A stretch of 64,000 bases of DNA. Source: Paramacrobiotus metropolitanus (taxonomy: Eukaryota > Tardigrada > Eutardigrada > Parachela > Macrobiotidae). A program made the position numbers and the translations under genes. The notes below the pieces were generated by a model. That model did no database searches. It saw only the letters and a program-made list of their open reading frames with translations, and had not been told where the DNA came from. The stretch spans positions 124,001 through 188,000 of the forward strand of contig NW_026570373.1 in NCBI RefSeq assembly GCF_019649055.1, in the 5' to 3' direction. The first letter of the stretch is position 1; every line of letters starts with the position of its first letter. Positions 36,540 to 49,200 of the stretch are shown piece after piece.

Positions 36540-38650
36540 CAATGGTGCAGGAATGTGACCAAATAGGTATTTTCCATAGACACGCTACATGTCCGCAAGC
36601 GCATACTATAGTCTATAGCCATTCTACACTGCTTGTTCTTCGGCTTATTCACCGGGTGGATGTATGAGCGTTGCATCTACGGACTATGGCGAGCGCTTAA
36701 TGCAAAAAGGGTACCGCACATACGTATCCGTATCGCACTTCCCGTATATACAGTACTGGGCTTTGTCTGTTTCCTGTAAAAAATACCTCTATTACTTAAT
36801 AAAAAGCAAAAAGAGTGCTCCAATTAGCGGCGAATTTATACATATTTTGCTATCAAGGAAAAAGATCTGTAGTGCCGCCAACTTCCCCGTAATCTTCGTA
36901 TACAGAATCCACTATTAAAGGATGAAAAAAAAACTCGCAATGCCATTAGATTTAGCACGTCGGAAAACCGTTTCATTTGCATTTTGTTTAAAAACAATCA
37001 GCTACGAAGCCGTTCTTAATTGCCGGTACCGCTGGAGCCTACAGCACAGGTGCAAAACAATTTTGAAAGTACTACTGCTGCATGGAGCATAATTAATACA
37101 CTCTGCTTAAATTAAATAATTTTGGTTAACCTTGTGCTAATAAAATGAATCAACAAATCCGAAAACTTTGCAGCTCTTCTCTTCTTTAATATATTTTTCC
37201 TGGAGGCAAAGCGCACATAACACAGTGCGCACTGCGCAGTGTAGTCACATAATACAAAGGATCATAATCAAAGCAAAAAGGTCAGGTCGCAAATTCTTTG
37301 ATAATCGTTGCATATTAAAAGTACGAAGAATATTCATCCAACTTCAAAGGGAGGAGAGCACTACGCGTTTTAAGTACAGTATCCGAATCGGGAAGGACAA
37401 AAGTGTTTTTGGTCGATTCGTATGTACGATAGATACGGTCGATTCGTATGTACGGCACCCTTTTTTGCACGATTCGCTCGTCATAACGGACATGTCATGC
37501 TGTTGGTAAACGATATTGTATCGTTATTAAACAGGACAGTCGGTTTGAATACAATTACCTAATTCAGACTTTAAACTGTAGTGGGTGATGGCTGTATGCG
37601 GACTGTACTTGCCGTACTACCGCTACACAGTGGTAGACTGGTAGTGCACCCGGATTTAATCCAAATGGATGTACAAGCTTGTCCGGAAATTTCTTACGAA
37701 TCCATACAGCGATTTACATAAATTTGCGTGTTACGCCAAACTGCAAACTACGGCGCGCCACGCCACACTTTTCAAACACGTAACTTGCATTTGGCTGGGT
37801 AGTGGCTTCGTACACGCCATATAATTTTATGAGAATAATAGTAACTGCCTGGCGGAAGGTGGCTAGAAAATGATCGGTGCAGTAAGCGACAATCTAACTG
37901 CGGAGCGCATTTAAAGATTTTGATAAACGTAGTGAAGTGGCCATCGTTATATGCGCAAACTTCGCGCTAGCTGTACCTTTACGTAGGAAATTACCGGACA
38001 AGCTTGTACTGTAAGTACTGTACAGTATGTGAATGCACTGAGCCGAAGCATTCTCCTTCCCTGCATCAAAGGCTGAATACATTAGCCGTTTGTAGGTGTA
38101 ACGGATTGCTTGTGCTTATTGCAGTACCAATCCATCAACGTCATCCTTCATCACTGCAATCGTTGTACTTGGCGGCTTTTGATCTGCCTTCTTAATTTTG
38201 CCATGGGTTCACAATGGCTAGATTTTCACCAGTTATACGAAAGGTGCAACTACTCAGATAAATCACACAATCATAAAATATAGTCGCCATACCACGTTGT
38301 GCAATCGTCTAAAAGTCAGAATTCTTATCCTGTAAGAGGTCGTTTGATTTGCGAAACAGTCAACATTGGGGCAAGTAATTGGAAGCTAACAAAGCACCTG
38401 GCAGTATTGACTGAAGTATGTTTGAGCAGATGTCATAATGTTTCTAATTTTTTATTTACGCCAGAACGTAGTTATGGGATTAATCGTACCCCGCTTTAAA
38501 AATGCAACAAAACCATGTAAAAACCACCTATAAAATCAAATTATGATATGCTTCGCTAATCCAATCGTTACATCCAATCGGGATGCGTTTTGAATGCGAG
38601 GCGCGCTCACTCTCCCACTTTTCAAATGTTCGTAAATTGTAAATTTATGA
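36540..38650. other. Intergenic between cyclase genes B and C, with an orphan flank block
   Basis: No gene is supported. A 26-bp-period duplication of GTCGATTCGTATGTACG lies at 37411-37456. At 38090-38195 a block with CCATCAACGTCATCC, CACTGCAATCG and TTGGCGGCTTTTGATCTGCC resembles the distal part of the cyclase 5' flanks but is not followed by an ectodomain exon. It may mark a lost gene copy. Confidence 0.35.
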
Positions 38651-38659
38651 AGGGTGCAA

Positions 38660-41600
38660 CTATCGCAGCGGCCCAGAGAATCCCGTTAACCAGTACGTTG
38701 TCATCTCGAGGGTCCCTTTAATGGCCTGTGTTCCTCGACACTCAACCCTGTACTCAGGAAACTCTTCCAGTAATACTTTAGATTCATGGCTGATGTGTAT
38801 ACGTCCCGGAAGACCGTGACTGCACATCCGGGAGGCTAAATTCACCGTGTCACCAAATCTGCAAATCATACGAGTGAGAAAAGTATGAAGTCAAAGCTGA
38901 CCAGTTGGATTGACGAAATGCATTACGCAACGTACAGGCAGTAGCGCAGTCTTCGCAAACCCACAACTCCCGTCGCGCATGGGCCTGCAAATTGAGGATT
39001 TCGTTACGGTTGGTCTGCATACATCGCAGTATATTCACTGAAGAACTCCCAACGCCGACAGTGATGTTTGTAGATTCCTACCAGAATGCAATCCAACCTT
39101 GAACCGCAGTGTTTTCAGAAAGGTCATCTGCGACTCGGCTTCCATCAGTTTTACGGCAAAAAAAGCAATGCGTTGAATGTGGTCCTTGGCGATTCTTTCT
39201 GGTAAACCACTGGCAACCTAACACAATCCAAGTGGTTTTAACCGGTTGTGCGTTTGGTGTGCCGACATACGAACCAGATACGAGTCTCCTACAGCTTCCA
39301 CTTTGAACACATCGTATCGCGTCGTCAGCCGATCGAACCAGGCTTCCATATCGCCGATCAGACTGATCGTACTCTCAGGACTGTTTGCCTCGACAAAATC
39401 AACAAATCCCGACAAGTCAGTAAACATCACCGTCACCGACTCGAACAGCTCCGGCATCACGCCACGGCCCACACGCAACTGCTTGACAATCGACCTAAAA
39501 TTGCCGGCGATAGTATGTTTAACCACAAACAACCAAAAACTATCAGCAATGATCAGCAGCAGGGCTTTTAATAGGCAGCAGCCATCAAAATAGCAAGAAA
39601 CTGGAGACTCGGGCACACTAGTACTTCGTAATCAAAATAATACAAAATTTAAATATTAAAAAAATGCATTAGCGGAAGCGGAAGTTACAGGAAGAACATT
39701 GCAGAAGTTATTTAGCGGAAGTTACAAGAAGAAAATTAAAGGCGAGAAAAAAGTGAACGCCTAACGCTTTTCTTGTTTAACCGCCAAAGCCGTCTTAAGG
39801 GAAAACGCCACCGGTAAATCACAGAACTAACCAGGGAACATTTTCCGCCCCCAAATTCAAAAAATTCTCATGTTTTGTAAAATGGTAGTGTACTATTGCA
39901 GTATGCTTAAAAAACTATTTTTAGCTGCCATCGTCAAGGGGGCGTGGCCAGACAACAATTAAAAAGTTTGCATACTGTCATATACTTACTGTGTAATGCA
40001 GTGCAGTACTCCGTACAAGTTATTCGTAATTATTATGTTAACTTTTTCCTGCAGCACCGTAGACTTTGCAGCTGTCCGCTGTCGTGAAATGTTTTAAGTC
40101 GAAGAGGCCCACGTGCGTCCGCTCGTGCCATTGCTGCCTCTGTGCACATTTTCAAAAATTTGTTATGAAGTACAGCACAGATCTGTGTATTAGCAGAACA
40201 AAGTTTTTGCACAACTTATTGTTTACAACACAAATCGATGAAAATTTTCCGAAAATGTGTATCCAGGCAGCAAAGGCCCGAGCCGATGCACATGGGCCTC
40301 TTTTACTTAAAACATCTCACGACAGCGGACAGCTGCAAAAGTCCACGGTGCTGCGGGAAAAAGTTAACATAATAATTAAGAATAACTTGTACTGCACTGC
40401 ATTACACAGTATATGATAGTATGCAAACTTTTAATTGTTGTCTGGCCACGCCCCCTCGACGATGCGAGCTAAAAATATTTTTTTAGGCATACTACAATAG
40501 TACACTACCATTTTACTAAACATGAGAATTTTTTGAACTTGGAGGCGGAAAATATTCCCTGGTAAGACCGGAAACCTGGGCACTTTGCAATAATATTATA
40601 TCTGTAGGAAAGTGTACACTATTAGGCGGGAAAAAAGATACGGCATTCAAATCAACATCCGACCGTTTTTATCGGTTAGCGTTGCTTGTTTCTGAACTTA
40701 CCGTGGTAAAAATTGGCTAATAATGTCATCACATTTGCTCATCTCTTCCTGCAGAATGTTCGTCCGCACTGCCACCAGACTTTCCAAGTCTTCGGCATAA
40801 TCCGAGAGGCGATTGTAGATTTTATCTATTAAATTATTCCGGTCGAGCGTGAGCAACGGCGAAATTTCGGCGATGCTCGACCGCAGACGCGGCATGCTGG
40901 GTCGCTGCTGTGGATCGGCAAGCCAACACGTCCGCAGCACACTTTCGAAAGCCGGAAAATCCTTGAACTGCACAGCACCATGACAAACATTTCCTTTACG
41001 GGAGATTAACGCGTACAAATCATCTGCAAAATGTTGCCACAGGTAACCATAATCCGATTCGTGTTCCCTAAGGATAAGCCACCTTTAGATAGTACGATGA
41101 ACTTGTGGAACAACGCTGCGTTGCTGAGCATCTCGTAAATGATAAACCCCGACGAAAACACATCCACTGCTTGCATGGCTTTAGGATGATTGGGATTCGG
41201 CTTCTCCGGCGTCAGCCAATACAGCGGCTCAGTCAGTTCGCAGTGGCTGATTGGCTCCATGTTCTCGCACTGGGTACACAGAACAGCGCTTAATCGGTCG
41301 AATCCGTGATTGGTCACTTTCAGTGTGAAGTGCTTATCAATCCAGCAGGCCAACGGTGAGATGCGACCGTGATAGCACAACGGAGACTGGTGCAGGAAGC
41401 ACAACGCCTGCAGTAGAAACTGGGCAATTACGGCCAGTAACTGTATGAAACTGATTTACCTCAAGATAATCGACAATGAGCGAACTAATAAAAGCAAAAT
41501 CTCTCGTGACCAGACTGCTGTGTATATCGCGCAGTGTGCCACGCGGCGGACACTCCGTAACGGCGCAGACCGTGTAGACATCCAATTCGCTCTTGGTTAT

Positions 41601-44600
41601 GGCTAATCCCAAGAACTGGCAAAGATTTGGATGTTCCAGTCTGTAGAACTAATTACAAACACCCTGTATAAGTGCTTTTGCTGATGATGCTTCGTAGTAG
41701 GCGCTACCTTTCGTAGAAGAACCAACAGACTGTGCTGTGTGGACATTTCTGGAAAGGTTATAGTGTAATCGCGCTGACAGATTTTCACTGACCGGACTCC
41801 TTTTCCCCGGTACATGGTAAAAGCTTTAGGGGAACCCTAAAATCACAGAGCGTCCTAGTTTTATCGACAGTACAATTAACGTATGACAATTGCCTCCAGC
41901 GAGTGGGCAGTATTTTCCGCCCCGTCGCATGTCTTCTTGTTCAGGGCGCCGTCGTATGCAGTGTTTTCTTTTCGAGGAGCGAAAAATGCCGAGATGGATG
42001 ATTGGTGGTGATTTACACCGGGAATGATGGCAATGGTCACCTGCCACCAAGTATCGTGCAATATGAGATCCATGGGTTTCCACTTTTCTTTCCTGCATTT
42101 GTGAAAAATTTTGTTGAACAACTGGAAGCGGTACACTAATTACTGCTCATGCTGTATGTATCATTTGACCACATATACGGTACATTATTATTTATTGTAC
42201 AATTCATTAACCCACCTAATGTAGACCGCTATTGCGACCGCGACAATTACCAATGCTCCGATCACGCTAATTGCTGTGTTCTGTATCCGTCGAGTGTCAC
42301 CTGTGGTCCACACAAAAAGATGAGTCCTATAGTCTAGTTGCTGATTCACTATCCTTACGCTCTGGTTGGCAGACTTTCTTCTGATTCATGTAGCCACACA
42401 ACGGCTCGTTCGGTGGCGGAAAGGTCGCGTTAGCCCATACTGTCAAGCGGGTGACCTCTGTCAGCTCATCGGATTTTCCGAGTTTTTGCATAAATGGCTA
42501 GAAATCAAAGGTTCACATAGTAAAATCGAGAACGCTATTAACATGGTAAACATGGCTAGCATAACAAGTTCCAAATACGAAGATTCGTACTGATTATAAG
42601 CCCAGGAATGACGTAATCACGTAGCAGTACTTATTACAGTACCGGTGCGTATTTACATACTTCACGGCTGCCGGCCGATGTGAAGTACGATATGGTGAAA
42701 TCAGCCCGCCGTTGTCCGTTGCCATCCACGTAGATGGTGCCGCCCCCGTTGTCATCCGTGAAGGTTCGGTTTAAAACGTACTTGACCAACGTGGTACCGG
42801 TCAAATTAGCTGGATTTTCTCCAGCCGATAGAGAATCATTCACGGCCTGGAAATAAATAAAAACACTGGAATCAGGCAGTTTCTGATTTACAACAGCAAA
42901 TCTATTACTGGATAGATGCTTACTTGGGAAATACTTGTGACTGCCAGGTACGTGTCCACCAGCGTGATGAACGGCTATACAAAAGTATAAAGAAATTTTT
43001 TAGTAGAATATTTACCCTTTGGTGGACAACTACAGAGTACTAACTAGCGTAACTGGACCAACCTGATCCACAAGCGAATAGGTAAAATTATAATCTCTCT
43101 GCGATCGTTTAACAAATTCCCTTCCGAGCGTCGGGATGGGAGCATCGTAGATATTGAGCGGACGAACGACCAAAAGCGATTGGAATGCTTGAAAAGCGAT
43201 CTGCAAAACGCGTACTGCACGTGCCCCGTTGCGTCTTGCGTCAGCAGTATTTTTTAGATACAGAAAAGGCCAACAAAATTGCACCTCGTCATTGCTGTCG
43301 TTATAGCGCCAGTGAAGACGCCCCAGCATTTTATTTTCCATACTTTCCGCAGCAATATAGACCTGGGATATTAGTCTGATAAGTTGTCAGAGTAGAATTT
43401 GAAGACCATCATTACAGATTTCATCCTTTCCAGATACCAATGCTTACATATTCTCCATTCGTCATATGTTTTGCAGCCGCAGTAATCTAAAAACTTTTTG
43501 GATGAGTAGCAAACAGTGTATCAACGTGCGGTTCAAGAAATCGGTTTTTATACAAGTACCAGAAACTCGCGTAAAAATGCCGCGTGACCGAAGTACAGCA
43601 AAACTGTAAGCAGAAGCATGGCAGAATAATTAGGACATTACCAGCACGTCGGCTCCTCGTCAATAACACATAGTGCCAATTTTTAAGCCGCTGATTTTGT
43701 TATTTGTGATGTTTCACATAATACCCGCCCAACTAACCTCGGCTGGCTTGACGGAAATCATCCAAAATCGTTTCAAATTGTCCATAAGAAATTCCCGGCG
43801 TCGTGGCGATTTTGCGCACCGTGACGCATACACTGCGCTCCTTCCGGAGATCAGTGAGCACTGCTGTCGCTAGCGCGTTGTAAAACGGCGGCGATGCGGT
43901 GTCGATCACGACGAACAGCGTCGTCCACGAGTATTTGTTGAGAAGTGCCACGTACAGCTGCGAGCACTGCGATAAGGAGAAGTAGTTGGTGGCGATCCAG
44001 GTGGGATACAGTTGGCGATTGCGGATTTGCGGACTGACGGACGTCCTAATACAGGGCATGGATCAAAGTTTTACACCGCACATGGACAGAACATACCTTA
44101 TATTTGACTGTTATGACATGCGCCACACAGCCAACGTTTTGTACATTTAAAAGTTGTTTTGATGTTAAAAGACAAAGGAATTATAAATTACTTACGTAGA
44201 AATCCATATGTTGTTCCATTGCGAGTGAAAATACGGCATTTCGGTTTCTTCGATGCATGCTGCCAAACCAGAACCGATTATGAGAAGCATATGTAGCGTT
44301 TGACACTGTGTCGATGAGCACTTGAGGTAAAGAGGTCTTTTTCGTGGTGGAAGAGACCATCAGCATGTATTTTTGATTGCGTTTTCTGTCTGTACTTATT
44401 TTTTATTTTATCTGAAGCTAGACCAATCACAAGATCATGAAGATAAATAGACCTACACAGTGTAACAGAAAGAGACAAGAGATACTCTGTAACAGAAACC
44501 ACTCGTATGCGCTCTATAGCTCATCCAGTCCCCATAATCGTGTTTTTTTGCAGTGTTAGTCGCAGATTTAAAAATCTTTCTCTAATGCCATAAATTCGTA

Positions 44601-45064
44601 GCTGGCCATAATGCTGTTGACAGATGTTTTAAAAAATTAGTTGCGAAATCCGTTATGGCGCTTTTAAGGTACGAGTCCCGTACGACTTTAGTGTTCGTGT
44701 TAAAGGAAATGAAAGCATATAAATTATCTGTACCGGGTAAGATGTAGACGGTAAGGTCGCTCTCCTTCCGCTGCCGATAGTGCCATTCCGAGACCATTCT
44801 AACGGCATTATCATTCAAATCCGCACAGGTTGTCCGCACCGGATCGGATAAAATGGTCAGACTGAAGCGCATGCTCCTATTGTACTTGCTGGAAACATAT
44901 TCCGTAGCTACGGATAACGAGGGTCCCTGATACACCAGCGAGCCGAACCCGATGGGCGCCCTATAAGAAACAGCCACCAAGCTGACATTCAGCAGCCCGT
45001 GCACGCTCGTGAACACGCCACAGATGGAAACGGTCAGTGCAAACACCATTCGATGATCACCCAT
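38660..45064 (-). CDS. Receptor guanylyl cyclase C, apparently intact
   Basis: Start MGDHRMVFALTVSICGVF at 45064 with a convincing leader before LLNVSLVAVSY. Ectodomain exons run from about 45064 to 42369, for example 43732-44043, 43065-43250 and 42660-42848 (TFTDDNGGGTIYVDGNG). The membrane-span exon (SVIGALVIVAVAIAVYI) is near 42216-42300, the juxtamembrane exon at about 41880-42105, the kinase-homology domain at about 41850-41085 (YHGRISPLACWIDKHFTLK, no catalytic Asp), and the linker exon at about 40700-41022. The cyclase exons are about 39275-39496, 39085-39218, 38930-38990 and 38660-38865. Metal and base-binding residues are conserved (FTDLSGF, VFKVEAVGDSY, RYC, VNLASRM). No disabling change was found in the exons I read. 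The intron before the cyclase exons is about 1.2 kb because it holds a foldback element. Confidence 0.8.
39830..40563. mobile_element. Foldback element in an intron of cyclase gene C
   Basis: A palindrome with arms of about 290 bp. The left end ACCAGGGAACATTTTCCGCC pairs with the right end reading ACCAGGGAATATTTTCCGCC on the other strand. The arms carry a shared GGGGGCGTGGCCAGACAACA segment. No target duplication was clear, and no protein of its own. It is a different family from the TTAA-flanked foldbacks. Confidence 0.75.
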
Positions 45065-45065
45065 C

Positions 45066-45540
45066 TTCGATCATCGCACACTGCTTGCCACCATTAAATC
45101 TGTATCCTTTAGTAAGCCTCCATTTGACGATGTGAATCAAAGTTGGAGGAGCAATGTGATTATCTTCCTGTTTTTTGGCTTAAGATTGTCGTGGTTGATT
45201 TTGAGTCTGGACTCCAGCGTATCGCTGATCACAAAAATTGAGTAGCTCACGTTGTCGTGTAACCAACACCTATATCTTCAATGTGACAACGGTAATCGAA
45301 GAACCAGCAGCAACCCGTCCACTTCGCTATCCGGTGTGCGGAACACACCACTGCATCCACTTCGTCATTAGTCGCTGTGCTAGTATATTTGGCGGTTTCT
45401 ATGCAATCATATCTTTTCTACTCGTGAAACATGAAATATAACACCGACGAACAGCTATTAATTATCGTCATTACGAACGCGAGCGCACAGGAAAGACCCG
45501 CTAGATGCGCCGACTAAAAGGTCGGATGAATGTCGACACC
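45066..45540 (-). promoter_or_regulatory. 5' flank of cyclase gene C, conserved with other copies
   Basis: Contains ACGGTAATCGAAGAACCAGCAGC near 45288 (shortened here), a CTGCATCCAC block near 45353, TATTTGGCGG near 45388 and ACAGCTATTAATTATCG near 45452, each with counterparts upstream of A or B. Confidence 0.35.
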
Positions 45541-45549
45541 GACCGTAAT

Positions 45550-46241
45550 GGTACTACTGATTAACAAGATGATTGATAAGACAGAAATGGAACAAGCGAT
45601 TCTCCGTGGACAGGGCACATATCCACAACGCCAACGTACGGTTGTCGTACGCTGCCCATGTTCCTTCTTAATCACCCGGCAAATGCACTTCAGCGATCAA
45701 TGTTCATTCCACAGACATGGCATGCAACTTGCAAGCCACCATTATAAAACGATATTACAGCCCACAGGAAGCTGCTAATGACAAATATGAGCCTCCCCGG
45801 AAATGACTGTCAACGTTAATTTCCCATATGCATTTTGATTTTGCAATGCATTTTCTTAAATTCACGCTGGCTAGATTTTTTTGACGAAAGGGACAATAAC
45901 CACATTATTAATCTAAAATTAATTGCAGTTACAGCAAAATTTGGCAAATCGTTTAGACGTTTGCATTTTTATTCTGTACGCGGTTGGCAGCAGGGAAACA
46001 ACCAACATCCAGAAAACTTCGTGTCTCACGGCATTGAAAGAAGTATATGTGAGCAAATGAAATTACTTCTAACTGTTTTACTACCCTAGGTGGTCTATTA
46101 CTATTCCGCCCGATTTGAGCATTGGTCCTGCATGCAACCACCCCGTTGTGGGTGTGGAGCACAAGATTCATCGTAGAGGGGGAGTGCTCATCTTCGCAGT
46201 TTCCAGAATTTCGTCAATTTCGATTTTAGTGGGTATACTAA
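45550..46241. other. Intergenic between cyclase genes C and D, no gene supported
   Basis: A short stretch near 45706 (CCACAGACATGGCATGCAAC) has relatives near 30918 in the A-B interval, consistent with duplicated intergenic DNA. Nothing else recognised. Confidence 0.35.
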
Positions 46242-49200
46242 TTATATCTGCCCAGTGAATCTGGTTAACCAGTACGTTGTCATCTCGAGGGTCCCCTTAA
46301 TGGCCTGTGTTCCCCGACAGTCGACCTTGTATTCCGGAAATCCTTCCAGCAAGATTTTCGATTCATAGCTAACGTGTATGCGACCCGGCAGACCGTGGCT
46401 GCACATCCGTGAGGCTAAATTCACCGTGTCACCAAATCTGCAAAACAGGATTTTTTGCACAACTGAGAAACGAACCCGTATCCAGAGTGAGTAAATCTGC
46501 TAACCAGAACACTGTTGTGATTCAAAAAAATTTTATCATGCGGAAAACTCTGCTCCGCTACGGGAGGGCGCCATAAACGCTTTAACCATACGACAGGGAT
46601 GAATAAGGCTTCTTACAGGCAGTAGCGCAGTCTTCGCAAGCCCAGAACACCCGCCGCACAGGCACCTGCAGATTAAGCCAGCCTGTTACGCTATGCTTGT
46701 AGTTGTATCTGAAACTAACTCGCTAATGTAGTAAGAAACCACGTTACACGTATGCACGTAACGTAACCGCGTAACATGTAAAGCTAAGTTTTGTACTCCT
46801 ACCAGAATGCAATCCAATCCTAAATCGCAGTGTTCTAATAAAGGTCATTTGTGACTCGGCTTCCATCAGTTTCATAGCAAAAAACGCTAAGCGCTGAATA
46901 TGATTGTTGCCAATTCTTTCTGGTAAACCACTGGCAACCTAACACAGTCCAGGTTTGTTTCGAATTTGCGCTCCAATTTTGCTTCTTGGATACATACCAA
47001 ATATGAGTCTCCCACAGCTTCCACTTTGTATACATCGCATCGCGTCGATAAACGGTCGAAGTAGGCTTCCGTTTCATCAATCAAGCTGATCGTACTCTCC
47101 GGACTGTTCGTCTCGACAAAGTCCACGAAACCTGACAGGTCGGTGAACATCAAAGTCACTGCGTCGAACAGCTCCGGTATCACATCGCAGCCCACACGTA
47201 ACTGGTTTACGATTGACCTAAAATCGATGTGGTTAATAAATTAGACCAAAAACAGGGACTTACCGACCGATACGTTTAGCAAATGTCGAAGAGCACATTA
47301 GCAGTCGCCAAAAACGGCAACACGAAAAAACTGTCTGTCTAAAGCTTTAAACCAGCAGCATATGCAAAAATGCCGGACGGCAAAACCCTTTGGACGAAGA
47401 CATGGGTCGTGGCATTTTGTAGTATTATTTGTGGTATCAAGAAATTAATACGATAAAATTTATGAGGGACTATTTGTGCGATTCGCTCTCGTCTTTCTGA
47501 ACTGACCGTGGTAAAAACTGGCCAATAATGGCATCACATTTGCCCATCTCCTCCTGCAAATTATTCGTCCGCACTGCCACCAAATTTTCTAAATTTTCCG
47601 AATAATCCGAGAGGCGCTTGTGCATCCTATCGATTAATTTATTTTGACTGAGCCCCGCTGTCAGCAGTGGCGAGATGTCGGCAATACGCGACCGGAAACG
47701 TTGCATGCTGGGTCGCTGATGCGGATCGGCAATCCAGCACGAACGCAATACGCTTTCGAAAGCCGCAAAATCCTGAAACTGCACAACGCCATGGAAAACG
47801 TTTCCTTTACGAGAGACCAACGCGTGTAAATCGTCTGCAAAACGTTGCTACAGTTAACCGTAATCCAGTGCGTGTACTATTAAAACAGACCACCTTCAGT
47901 TAATGCAATAAACTTGTTAAACAACGCTCCGTTGCTGAGGATCTCGTAGATGATAAACCCGGTTGAAAACACATCCAGCGCTTGCATGGCTTTGGGGTCA
48001 CTGGGATTTGGTTTTTCCGGGGTCAACCAGTATAGGGGATCGGTTGGTTCGCTGTGGCTAACCCGTACCATGTTCTCGCACTTACATAGTTCGACGCCTA
48101 ACCGGTCCAATCCGTAACTGGCCACTTTCAGCGTGAAATGCTTATCAATCCAGCACACTGATGGTGTTAGGCGACCATGATAACGCAACGGAGACTGGTG
48201 GAGGAAGCACAGGGCCTGCAGAAGTAACTCATCAGTTACTGCAAGTAGTTTTATGTCACTGCTTTACCTCGAGGTAATCGACGATGAGCGAGCTTGTAAA
48301 GGCAAAATCTCTGGTGACCTGGCTGCTGTGTATATCGCGCAGTGTCCCTCGCGGTGGACATTCTGTCACTGTGCTGACCGTGTAGACGTCCAACTTGCTC
48401 TTGGTTATGGATAATCCCAGGAACCGACAGAGATTTTGATGTTCTAATCTGTAGAACTGAAAACAAAACGCCCATCTTTCCTTCCGTGTTTTTAGAAATC
48501 CTGTTACAGTTGGCTTGGCTATGTTCCTTCCGTAAGAGAATCAACAGGCTTTGGTTGGAAGATATTTCCTGAAATGTTATGGTGTGTTCACGGCAGCAGA
48601 TTATCACAGACCGGACAGTGTTTCCCCGTAAGGCAGCAAAGGTCTGATGAGAACCCTGAATGATAAAAATATATGCAGTACGAATGTTAACTGATATACA
48701 GAACAGAATTCGATGGACAGTGCGAACGCGCGCTTCCTGTTAGTTATGCTATTCACCGCTTCCGTCCTTGACGTTACTGAACCGTTGTCTGTGGGTCTGG
48801 CTTTGCCACTGGCGAAGAACGTGGAGACGGACGATTGACGGCGCTTGGTACCAAAAGTACCGGGGATCGTTAACTGCCACCACGGATCGTACAGTAGGCG
48901 TTCCACTGCTCTCTGCTTTTCTTTTCTAAATCGCACCAAAGATACTTATGATGTTCGTACGTCCTACGCAGTACATTTTACTCCTTTACAGCTCGCTAAG
49001 ACCTAAGCCGATGTCTTACATCGTTTAAATTAGCATAATACGTTATGCTAAATAACGCATGCTACGTTATGCTAAATAACGCATGCTACGTTATGCTAAA
49101 TAACGCATAGCAATTCGCATAGTACCTTATATAAACGATCAATGCAACGCCGACGATTACCAGAGCTCCGACAAAGCTGAAAATGATCTGCTGTATCCAA

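Noticed and set aside
40066-40416. A 116-codon plus-strand frame inside an intron of cyclase gene C.
   Set aside because: It spans the two arms and loop of the foldback element, so it is structure rather than coding.
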